Assembly (NCBI GenBank): GCA_017391525.1 | Contig: JAFOYE010000012.1 | Span: forward strand, 64,001 to 127,022 | Source of the DNA: Paludibacteraceae bacterium | GTDB taxonomy: Bacteria; Bacteroidota; Bacteroidia; Bacteroidales; Paludibacteraceae | Direction of reading: 5' to 3' | Length of the DNA stretch: 63,022 nt | In this document: in pieces, positions 36,542 through 43,345 of the stretch | Numbering within the stretch: position 1 is the first letter of the stretch | Layout of the letters: each line of letters starts with the position of its first letter | Notes under the pieces: model-generated | Told to the model about the DNA's origin: nothing | Database searches by the model: none | The model's input: only the letters and a program-made list of their open reading frames with translations | Program-made: the position numbers and the translations under genes

Positions 36542-37408
36542 CTATTTCAAAGCCTTGAAAGACATATCTAGACTCTTAACGGAGTGGGTCAATGCACCTA
36601 CGCTGACAAAGTCTACACCAGTTACTGCATAGTCATGCAAGGTGTCAATGGTGATACCACCGCTAGACTCAATCTCGATATGCTTGCCATTCTCTTTTTC
36701 CCAAGCACGAATAATCTCCACGGCACTCTTAGTGCGCTCTGGATTGAAGTTATCCAACATGATGCGGTCTGGGATGTTGGTAGCCAATGCTTCACGAATC
36801 TCATCTTCGCTACGAGTCTCTATCTCAATGCGCAAGTCTTTACCTTTTTCCTCGCAGTAGTTCTTAGCGCGTGTCAACGCTGCTGTGATACCTCCTGCAA
36901 AATCCACGTGATTGTCTTTCAAAAGAATCATGTCAAACAGACCAATGCGGTGATTCATACCACCACCGATGAGCACAGCCTCTTTCTCCAGATAACGCAA
37001 ACCAGGAGTGGTCTTACGGGTGTCCAACACGTGGCAATTGGTGTCTGCTATCAGACTTTGGTAACGATGAGCTGTGGTTGCTACACCTGACATACGTTGC
37101 ATGATATTGAGCATGGTGCGCTCTATTTGTAGTAAACTGAGCTCTTTGCCGTATACGCGGAAAGCTATATCACCTGGTTTGACGTGTGCGCCGTCTTCCA
37201 ATAATTGTTCTACGCGGCACTCTGGATCAAAGTATGCAATGATTTGTTTAGCTACTTCAATACCAGCAATGATACCTTCTTCTTTAACAATGAGCTGTTG
37301 GCATCCCATTTCTGTTTCTGGGATGCAACTGAGTGATGTATGATCGCCATCGCGTATATCTTCTTCAAACCAAACTGCAATGAGTTTTTTCAATTCTTGT
37401 GTATCCAT
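36542..37408 (-). CDS. nadC: nicotinate-nucleotide pyrophosphorylase (quinolinate phosphoribosyltransferase)
   Basis: Makes nicotinate mononucleotide from quinolinate and PRPP in NAD synthesis. 288 residues from the ATG at 37406-37408 (MDTQELKKLIAVWFEEDIRDGDHTS). Seen: RMSGVATTAHRY, HVLDTRKTTPGLRYLEKEAV with catalytic Lys/Arg, GGGMNHRIGLFDMILLKDNH, and IEIESSGGI near the end. A TTG-started extension upstream would be translated from the 7-base repeat tract and is not used. Confidence 0.95.
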   Translation of the reverse strand: MDTQELKKLIAVWFEEDIRDGDHTSLSCIPETEMGCQQLIVKEEGIIAGIEVAKQIIAYFDPECRVEQLLEDGAHVKPGDIAFRVYGKELSLLQIERTMLNIMQRMSGVATTAHRYQSLIADTNCHVLDTRKTTPGLRYLEKEAVLIGGGMNHRIGLFDMILLKDNHVDFAGGITAALTRAKNYCEEKGKDLRIEIETRSEDEIREALATNIPDRIMLDNFNPERTKSAVEIIRAWEKENGKHIEIESSGGITIDTLHDYAVTGVDFVSVGALTHSVKSLDMSFKALK

Positions 37409-37418
37409 ATAATCTTTT

Positions 37419-37495
37419 ACTTTAACTTTCAACTCTCAACTTTCAACTCTCAACTTTCAACATTCAACTCTCAACATTCAACTCTCAACTCCCAC
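37419..37495. repeat. 7-base repeat tract filling the bcp-nadC gap (11 units)
   Basis: Eleven units alternating ctttcaa, ctctcaa and cattcaa, from just upstream of the nadC ATG almost to the bcp stop (37504). It is the longest tract in the window along with the one at 40.4 kb. Confidence 0.88.
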
Positions 37496-37503
37496 CTTCA
37501 ACC

Positions 37504-37950
37504 TTAAACCAAAATCTGCTCTGCATGATTTTTGGTGTCCACTTTCTCAATCACTTGTGTCAGTTTGCCTTGCTCGTCAAACACAAAGGTTTTACGTAGG
37601 GTACCAATACTCACTTTGCCACACATCTTCTTCTCGCCCCAAGCTCCAAAGGCTTGCATCATCTCGGTACTAGGATCTGACAGGAGAGTGAATGGCAAGT
37701 TGTTTTTTGCTATGAAGTTTTGATGTGACTTTTGGCTATCTTTGCTTACACCTAAGACACGGTATCCTGCTGCTAGAAAACGCTCGTGGTTGTCGCGCAG
37801 GTTGCATGCTTCTGCTGTACAGCCAGGTGTGCTATCTTTAGGATAGAAATAGACAACGGTCTTATGACCTAATAGCTGTTGGTCCGTCACTTTGTTTCCG
37901 TTTTGGTCTACCGCATTGAAAGCGGGTATTTGATCACCGATAGCTAGCAT
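37504..37950 (-). CDS. bcp: thiol peroxidase Bcp/PrxQ
   Basis: 148-residue thioredoxin-fold peroxiredoxin reducing hydrogen and organic peroxides in the cytoplasm. The peroxidatic cysteine lies in YPKDSTPGCTAEACNLRD, with a second Cys five residues later (the PrxQ C-x4-C arrangement, resolving Cys). Also GVSKDSQKSHQNFIAKNNLPF and GTLRKTFVFDEQG. Own promoter 40 bases upstream; nadC follows across a repeat tract. Confidence 0.95.
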   Translation of the reverse strand: MLAIGDQIPAFNAVDQNGNKVTDQQLLGHKTVVYFYPKDSTPGCTAEACNLRDNHERFLAAGYRVLGVSKDSQKSHQNFIAKNNLPFTLLSDPSTEMMQAFGAWGEKKMCGKVSIGTLRKTFVFDEQGKLTQVIEKVDTKNHAEQILV

Positions 37951-37990
37951 AATTCTTATTGTTTTAAAATAAAATTTTAAATATTACCGT

Positions 37991-38023
37991 GCAAAGATAC
38001 AACTTTTTTCTGATATATGCAAA
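37991..38023 (-). promoter_or_regulatory. promoter of bcp
   Basis: On the minus strand TTTG (38023-38020), 20 bases, TATCTTTGC (37999-37991), about 40 bases before the bcp ATG. Confidence 0.8.
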
Positions 38024-38049
38024 AAAAACGAGCATTTTCGCTCGTTTTT
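38024..38049. terminator. terminator between the beta-helix lipoprotein gene and bcp
   Basis: AAAAACGAGC (38024-38033) and its exact complement (38040-38049) around a 6-base loop; leftward it ends the operon running from ftsY-side genes through the beta-helix gene, just before the bcp promoter. Confidence 0.85.
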
Positions 38050-38099
38050 AGTTTTGTACACCTTACTTTAGGCTGAATATGCTTTGATGATAGACTATT

Positions 38100-39554
38100 T
38101 TACTCTTCTCTATACTCATAGCATCCTGCATCTGGTCGTTGCTTGCGCCCATAGCCTGATCTGTCTATAGGGTAGGGTATCGCAGAGATGCTATCGGCTA
38201 TGCCACGTGCAGGGGATAGTGAGTCTAGACGAAAATCGTAGTATTGGTATTTTTTGTACAAGTAGTAGATATTCTTGAATACCATAGTGTCGGAATCGCA
38301 TGCGTATACGTTGTTGTGAGCAAATGCGCCTGCCAGCGAATCTGCTCGCAGATAATTGCCCACAAACTTTCCTTCATAGTTATCTGGCAATGGAGTGGCA
38401 ACTACCACGTTGTTTGCTCTTCCGCCAGTGATGATGCAGTTCTTAAACGAGCTGATGGTCTTAGCCATATTTTTGCTCAAATTATTGATGTACACGGCAG
38501 CCACATCCTCTGGAATGATATTGTTGTGGATGTTGAGTGTTGTGTATGGGAATCCATAATACGCGGCTATTGTGTTGTGTACAAACTCATGTTTACCACC
38601 TGACAGGTACACGCAGTATGATGCACAGTTGCTTATCTCGCAGTTAGACACATGAGCATCTATATTCTGTAGTATCAGTCCGTAGATCGAGTGATTGTGA
38701 ATTCGGCTGTTGGTTAGCGAAAGTTGTGGACATTTATCTTTGCTCTCGGAGTAGGCATATAGACCTACGCTGCCAGATAATATGTCTACGTAATTCATTG
38801 TATATGTGGGTGGTGCGCTTTCTCCGTCGTGTAGTAGATATAGCCCATCCCATTGTCCAGATGCCATACGATATGGTACCGAATCGTAGAGCATATCTGT
38901 TCTATCTCCTCGGAAGATGATAGGCTGTTCTCTGGTGCCTAGTGCAGTCATATTTCCATAGACATGAATGAGTGCTCTTTCGTGCATATAGATGGTTGTT
39001 CCTGCTTCGATGGTGAGGTCTCCTGCAACTGCTACGGTGTCGTATATCACATATGGCTTTTTGTTGCTTAATTTAAGGTCTTGGTATATTTTGAGTCCAT
39101 TCTTCCCCTGTATTCTCTCTACGTTTTGTCCATAGGCTTGCAAGGTGACCTCTTGGATGTTTCCGTTTACTTTGAACGCTATTTTGTCTTCTATGAAGAC
39201 CGGTGAATCTTCGCTTTGAGGGTCGATGTATGCTCGCACAAATAGGAATAAGCTATCTCCACCACGCACCGTGATGTCGCGAAGCATGTCGCGGTTGTTT
39301 TCGCCATCTAGATTGATGTGAAAATAGACTCCATTCTGCATGCTCACTTGCTCAATGTTGAGCGCATTTTTGTTTGGATTGTATACCATGATTTTGCGAG
39401 TGGATGAACCCATTTCAGTGAACACGGTGTCAAAGCACACTGTGTCGTGTGAGAAAGATAATTGTAAACTAGGATCAGATGACACTCTGTCCTGTTGACA
39501 TGCTCCAAACACGCACGCTATAAGTAAGAGACTATATATAATTATTTTTTTCAT
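38100..39554 (-). CDS. lipoprotein with right-handed parallel beta-helix
   Basis: 484 residues. Signal peptide with lipobox FGAC (MKKIIIYSLLLIACVFGAC). Residues about 30-165 form a beta-sandwich-like part (FDTVFTEMGSSTRKIMVYNPN, as in choice-of-anchor-type domains); residues about 170-450 show the repeated short-strand pattern of a parallel beta-helix (DAHVSNCEISNCASYCVYLSGG, HEFVHNTIAAYYGF). It ends in RQRPDAGCYEY-like sequence, commonly seen in Bacteroidota surface beta-helix proteins. Directly downstream of porT; Bacteroidota genomes often keep such a lipoprotein near envelope genes, but no function can be assigned. Confidence 0.82.
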   Translation of the reverse strand: MKKIIIYSLLLIACVFGACQQDRVSSDPSLQLSFSHDTVCFDTVFTEMGSSTRKIMVYNPNKNALNIEQVSMQNGVYFHINLDGENNRDMLRDITVRGGDSLFLFVRAYIDPQSEDSPVFIEDKIAFKVNGNIQEVTLQAYGQNVERIQGKNGLKIYQDLKLSNKKPYVIYDTVAVAGDLTIEAGTTIYMHERALIHVYGNMTALGTREQPIIFRGDRTDMLYDSVPYRMASGQWDGLYLLHDGESAPPTYTMNYVDILSGSVGLYAYSESKDKCPQLSLTNSRIHNHSIYGLILQNIDAHVSNCEISNCASYCVYLSGGKHEFVHNTIAAYYGFPYTTLNIHNNIIPEDVAAVYINNLSKNMAKTISSFKNCIITGGRANNVVVATPLPDNYEGKFVGNYLRADSLAGAFAHNNVYACDSDTMVFKNIYYLYKKYQYYDFRLDSLSPARGIADSISAIPYPIDRSGYGRKQRPDAGCYEYREE

Positions 39555-39566
39555 TTCCGTTTAATC

Positions 39567-39603
39567 GTTTCACCCATTCACCCTTCACCCATTCACCGTT
39601 TAC
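39567..39603. repeat. 7/8-base repeat tract between porT and the beta-helix gene
   Basis: Units cattcac, ccttcac, ccattcac, cgtttac with a partial tttcacc before them; fills the 45-base gap and covers the porT stop codon. Confidence 0.72.
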
Positions 39604-40361
39604 TCGAAGTTGAAAATGATAGATAGTTTTTGATGTGTCATTTTCTTGATGGCATTGCTGTAGAAATATTTATATTCGTTCAATTGCCATCCCTCTTCAT
39701 CCATCGCGCTAGTTGGGGTATGAGCATCTAAGAAACCTATTTGGTACTTAATCTCAGGGCATAGTTTGAACCATCTGAAATAGAAATCGCATCCAAAACC
39801 TGCTGATATAAATGCATCAAATGGTTTGTGCAATATCACTTTCTCTTTGTCTCTGAAGCATTCGAATTGCACTCCACCACCCACTACTACATAGGGACGA
39901 TAATTCGCTTGACGCTCGGCTGACCATTTCAGATAGATAGGAATGCTAACAGGTATGGTCAGTATACTAGGTTTATTAAGAACACCAGTGTTTACTTCTC
40001 CAATCAACGAATCTGCCAGTGTGTAACTCTTGTATGTCACACTGCGCTCACCGAAACTCAATGATGGTGTAAAGCGTAAGTTTAAATGTTCTGTAAGTCG
40101 CAAGTCTGTAATAAAACCTACTGACACACCAGGGCCTACCGACATAGTTCTAGGGTGATATACATGTCCGTCGGGGTGTGGCATAGCGGCTTGTGTTGCA
40201 CTGTCATTCTCTTGTATGTTGTAAGACAACATATCTACTCCCAAGAAGAAACCGAAGTGTATCAGTTTGTTATCTACATATGGATTGTTTTGTGCATAAG
40301 TCTTGCCTATGGCTAGCAATAATATGCAACATACTACGCATTTGATTAACTTGTTTTTCAT
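39600..40361 (-). CDS. porT: T9SS outer-membrane protein PorT
   Basis: 253 residues from the ATG at 40359-40361 (MKNKLIKCVVCCILLLAIGKTYAQ signal peptide). The mature part opens with VDNKLIHFGFFLGVDMLSYNI and contains VGPGVSVGFITDLRLTEHLNLRFTPSLSFGER, RPYVVVGGGVQ, FISAGFGCDFYFRWFKLCPEIKY and a C-terminal Phe-x-Phe, the pattern I know from PorT-family barrels. PorT is required for T9SS export in Porphyromonas and gliding bacteria. The presence of T9SS sorting tails on two exported proteins here fits. An in-frame ATG at 40385 lies in the repeat tract and is rejected. Confidence 0.8.
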   Translation of the reverse strand: MKNKLIKCVVCCILLLAIGKTYAQNNPYVDNKLIHFGFFLGVDMLSYNIQENDSATQAAMPHPDGHVYHPRTMSVGPGVSVGFITDLRLTEHLNLRFTPSLSFGERSVTYKSYTLADSLIGEVNTGVLNKPSILTIPVSIPIYLKWSAERQANYRPYVVVGGGVQFECFRDKEKVILHKPFDAFISAGFGCDFYFRWFKLCPEIKYQIGFLDAHTPTSAMDEEGWQLNEYKYFYSNAIKKMTHQKLSIIFNFE

Positions 40362-40376
40362 GTTATATACTTTGAC

Positions 40377-40446
40377 TTTTAACATTCAACTTTCAACATT
40401 CAACTTTCAACTCTCAACTCTCAACTTTCAACATTCAACTCTCAAC
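40377..40446. repeat. 7-base repeat tract (10 units) spanning the end of aroQ
   Basis: Units ttttaac, attcaac, tttcaac, attcaac, tttcaac, tctcaac, tctcaac, tttcaac, attcaac, tctcaac. The aroQ stop (40435-40437) and its last codons (for Val-Glu-Ser) are made of these repeats. Confidence 0.88.
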
Positions 40447-40887
40447 CCTCTCCATTATCCACTCTACAGCTTCTTTATATCCATCCGTGCCGTGTCCGAT
40501 GATGCTATGAGCACATACGTCTGTGAGTAGGCTTACGCGTCTAAAACCCTCACGTTGACTAATGTCAGATATGTGTACTTCTACCACGGGTATCTCGGTG
40601 CATGCCACTGCATCTCTCAGTGCCACGCTAGTATGGGTATATCCTCCAGCATTTAGTACGATGCCTGTCGCCTCATCGCCTTCTCGCCTCATCGCCTCAA
40701 TCCCATAGTTTTGTATCCAATCTATGAGATCTCCTTCGTGATTAGACTGAAGATAGTGGAAATGTACATCCATATGGACACGCTGAATATCTACAAGCAC
40801 TTGTTCCATAGAGCGTGTGCCGTAGATGCTAGGCTCTCTCTTGCCTAGCAGATTCAAGTTTGGCCCATTGATAATTACTATTTTCAT
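40435..40887 (-). CDS. aroQ: type II 3-dehydroquinate dehydratase
   Basis: Third step of the shikimate pathway. 150 residues. Seen: IINGPNLNLLGKREPSIYG with catalytic Tyr, QSNHEGDLIDWIQ, VLNAGGYTHTSVALRDA, VEVHISDISQREGFRR with catalytic His, and IIGHGTDGYKEAVEWI. Between DWIQNYG and TGIVLNAGG the usual short helix (about ten residues) is replaced by a charged stretch (IEAMRREGDEA) encoded by 8-base repeats at 40665-40704, and the last residues come from a 7-base repeat tract. Both changes spare the active site. Confidence 0.95.
   Translation of the reverse strand: MKIVIINGPNLNLLGKREPSIYGTRSMEQVLVDIQRVHMDVHFHYLQSNHEGDLIDWIQNYGIEAMRREGDEATGIVLNAGGYTHTSVALRDAVACTEIPVVEVHISDISQREGFRRVSLLTDVCAHSIIGHGTDGYKEAVEWIMERVES
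40665..40704 (-). repeat. 8-base repeat tract inside aroQ
   Basis: Units ctgtcgcc, tcatcgcc, ttctcgcc, tcatcgcc, tcaatccc; translated in frame on the minus strand as part of the segment IEAMRREGDEATG. Confidence 0.75.
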
Positions 40888-40893
40888 ACCACC

Positions 40894-40938
40894 CCTTAAA
40901 ACCTTTAAAACTCCTAAAACTCCTAAAACTCCTTTATC
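40894..40938. repeat. 9-base repeat tract between rho and aroQ
   Basis: Units ccttaaaac, ctttaaaac, tcctaaaac, tcctaaaac, tcctttatc; fills the 46-base gap and covers the rho stop codon (40934-40936). Confidence 0.8.
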
Positions 40939-43012
40939 TCAATCCATTGACTGCTGCCAAGAACTCATCGTTGTCCTCGGTGCGCTCCATGTATGTTTTT
41001 AGTTTCTCCATTGCCTCCACGCTGTTCATGTCGCTGAGCATCTTACGGATCATCCACATGCGACTGAGTACTTCGTTTGGCAAGAGTAGGTCGTCGCGAC
41101 GGGTAGATGATGCAGGTATATCCACGGCAGGGAAGACACGTTTGTTGCTGAGCTTGCGGTCCAGTTGCAACTCCATGTTACCTGTACCCTTGAACTCTTC
41201 AAAGATCACATCGTCCATCTTACTACCTGTCTCTGTCAGAGCTGTAGCGATGATTGTGAGGCTACCTCCGTTCTCTATGTTACGTGCTGCACCAAAGAAG
41301 CGTTTTGGTTTGTGCAATGCTTGTGCTTCCACACCGCCTGACAACACTTTGCCACTAGCAGGTGCCACCGTATTATATGCGCGTGCGAGACGTGTGATGC
41401 TATCTAGTAGGATGACTACATCGTGGCCGCATTCTACCAATCGTTTAGCTTTCTCGTGTACGATATTAGCCACCTTAACGTGGTTTTCTGCAGGTTCGTC
41501 AAAGGTTGATGCAATCACCTCTGCGTTTACCGAACGAGCCATGTCAGTCACCTCTTCTGGGCGCTCGTCAATGAGCAAGATGATCATATATACCTCAGGA
41601 TGGTTGGCTGCGATAGCGTTGGCTATTTGTTTGAGTAGCACTGTTTTACCTGTTTTAGGTTGAGCTACAATCAATCCGCGTTGTCCTTTACCTATAGGTG
41701 AGAACAGGTCGATAATTCGCATGGAAATGGGGTCTGACTTGTCGCCTTTGCATAGGGTGAACTTCTCATCAGGGAAGAGTGGAGTAAGGTTCTCGAATGC
41801 GATGCGCTCTTTGGCTTGTGCTGGCGAGATGCCGTTGATGCGTAGTACCTCTTTCATTGGGAAGTACTTGTCTGTATCTCTAGGAGGACGAATTGTACAT
41901 TCTACAGTATCGCCAGTCTTGAGACTATATTGACGAATCTGTTGTTGTGATACGTAGATGTCGTCTGGCGAAGAAATATAGTTGTAATCTGCGCTGCGCA
42001 AGAATCCATATCCATCAGGAGCACATTCTAGTGTTCCAACAGCTACGATAGTGTCGCCAAAAGCATCTATACCTTTTTCAATAATTTCGTCTTCTGGTTT
42101 TTGTTCAGATTGTGTTTGTATAGGTGTCACGTCCTCGCCGTTAGCTAGTTGCTCTTCACGTATGGCAATCTGTTTGGTTATTTGTGCGATACGAGCATCA
42201 AGACGTGCTTTCTTCTCTTCTGGAGTTTCGGTTTTCTTAGGTGTGTTAGGATTTTCCTTTACAACTTCACTGCCATTTGAGGTTTTATCATCCTTTATTG
42301 CTTCCTCGTTAGATAGTTTAGGGGCTTCACTTTTTTTGCTTTTCTTTTTTCCTTTTTTTACAGCCTCGTCACTACTGGTTGTCTCGCTACTAATGATTAC
42401 CTCATTGTCGCTAGTTGCTTCACCACTATTCTTTGTTCGTCCGCGTTTCTTCTTGCCTTTAACCTCTTCGCCTTTCGCCTCTCGCCTTTCTCCTCTCACC
42501 TTTTCGCCTTGTTCGCTGACTACGTCTTTCGCCTCTTCGCTTTTTACTTCCATCTTCAAGTCCGCAGGACGATCTACAAAGGCTTTAGCCTGATCTTCAT
42601 CGGAGCGATCTAATGAGCCTAATGGCGCATCAAATATATTAGGTTGTTGTGCTGAAACCACAGGCTTTGGAACAGGTTGTTTAGCTTGTTCCTCTTTCAT
42701 TAGTCCCAATGTCTCTTGCTCGTTACCTACGGTAGCCATCACGCGATTGCTCTTTAGGTTATCGGTATTGACTTTGGTTGGACCAGATTGTATACGTTGA
42801 CGTTTGCCACGTTTTTTCTCTTCGTTTTTAGCTTGTTTGGCATCCTCTTTAGCTTGCACTTCTGCGCCGCGGCGATCCGCTTGAGCGTCGAGGATATCAT
42901 AGATGATAGATTGCAAAGATGCGTCTTTGCGCACTTTGAGGTTAAATGTTTTTGCAATCTCAGTTAATTGTTCGAACGTCATTCGCCCGAGTTTCTGCAT
43001 ATCGTATTGCAT
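40934..43012 (-). CDS. rho: transcription termination factor Rho with long N-terminal insert
   Basis: 692 residues. N-terminal helical domain ([20 protein letters not shown]), then a charged low-complexity insert (about 55-290, Lys/Glu/Ser rich), the RNA-binding cold-shock-like domain (about 325-400: [20 protein letters not shown]), and the hexameric ATPase with Walker [15 protein letters not shown], Walker [17 protein letters not shown] and [39 protein letters not shown] motifs. Long inserts are usual in Bacteroidota Rho. Part of this one (residues about 170-186, [14 protein letters not shown]) is encoded by a 7-base repeat tract. Several ATGs (43012, 43000, 42982) could start it. Confidence 0.96.
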   Translation of the reverse strand: MQYDMQKLGRMTFEQLTEIAKTFNLKVRKDASLQSIIYDILDAQADRRGAEVQAKEDAKQAKNEEKKRGKRQRIQSGPTKVNTDNLKSNRVMATVGNEQETLGLMKEEQAKQPVPKPVVSAQQPNIFDAPLGSLDRSDEDQAKAFVDRPADLKMEVKSEEAKDVVSEQGEKVRGERREAKGEEVKGKKKRGRTKNSGEATSDNEVIISSETTSSDEAVKKGKKKSKKSEAPKLSNEEAIKDDKTSNGSEVVKENPNTPKKTETPEEKKARLDARIAQITKQIAIREEQLANGEDVTPIQTQSEQKPEDEIIEKGIDAFGDTIVAVGTLECAPDGYGFLRSADYNYISSPDDIYVSQQQIRQYSLKTGDTVECTIRPPRDTDKYFPMKEVLRINGISPAQAKERIAFENLTPLFPDEKFTLCKGDKSDPISMRIIDLFSPIGKGQRGLIVAQPKTGKTVLLKQIANAIAANHPEVYMIILLIDERPEEVTDMARSVNAEVIASTFDEPAENHVKVANIVHEKAKRLVECGHDVVILLDSITRLARAYNTVAPASGKVLSGGVEAQALHKPKRFFGAARNIENGGSLTIIATALTETGSKMDDVIFEEFKGTGNMELQLDRKLSNKRVFPAVDIPASSTRRDDLLLPNEVLSRMWMIRKMLSDMNSVEAMEKLKTYMERTEDNDEFLAAVNGLR
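42455..42503 (-). repeat. 7-base repeat tract inside rho
   Basis: Seven units: gccttta, acctctt, cgccttt, cgcctct, cgccttt, ctcctct, caccttt. Because 7 is not a multiple of 3, three units give a 7-residue protein period ([14 protein letters not shown]). Confidence 0.85.
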
Positions 43013-43087
43013 ATACTAAAAATGTGTGTAAAAAATCTAGTTGAAAAAAATATAAGAATTAAAAACGTCAGTTTTACGTTTTATGCT

Positions 43088-43119
43088 GCAAAGGTACAAC
43101 AAATATTGCATATATGCAA
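43088..43119 (-). promoter_or_regulatory. promoter of rho
   Basis: On the minus strand TTG (43119-43117), 20 bases, TACCTTTGC (43096-43088), about 76 bases before the first possible ATG. Confidence 0.78.
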
Positions 43120-43200
43120 GATTTCTGTCAAAAAAAATCATTTTTTGAAATTTCTATGCCACTTCTATACCCTTCTTTATGATATTAAATAATTTGTTTT

Positions 43201-43298
43201 GCACTCCAAATGTGGCATAGCTGCATTTCATTAGAGCAAAAACAAAAAATCATCTCGAATTGACATTAATTGATATCAAAATTGACTTAAATTGTCGT
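43201..43298 (+). repeat. hairpin + 4x11-base element, copy 1 (solo)
   Basis: An imperfect hairpin (43201-43237, containing AAATG...GCTGCATTT) is followed after 17 bases by four exact 11-base units: tcgaattgaca, ttaattgatat, caaaattgact, taaattgtcgt (43255-43298). The section from CTGCATT through AACAAAAA is nearly identical to copy 2. Confidence 0.8.
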
Positions 43299-43345
43299 TT
43301 TAATAAAATCAGTGTAAATTCATGAAATTCGTGGTACCTCATCGC

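Larger units (their letters stand above)
43013..43345. other. intergenic region upstream of rho
   Basis: No gene. It holds the rho promoter (43088-43119) and one copy of the hairpin plus 4x11-base element (43201-43298), which lies 48 bases past the mtaB stop. Confidence 0.7.

Noticed and set aside
37409..37432. N-terminal extension of NadC from an upstream TTG
   Set aside because: The extension would be translated from the 7-base repeat tract, and the ATG at 37406-37408 gives the normal family start.
42051..42593. 180-codon rightward frame opposite rho
   Set aside because: Ser/Phe-rich shadow of the Lys/Glu-rich insert of Rho.
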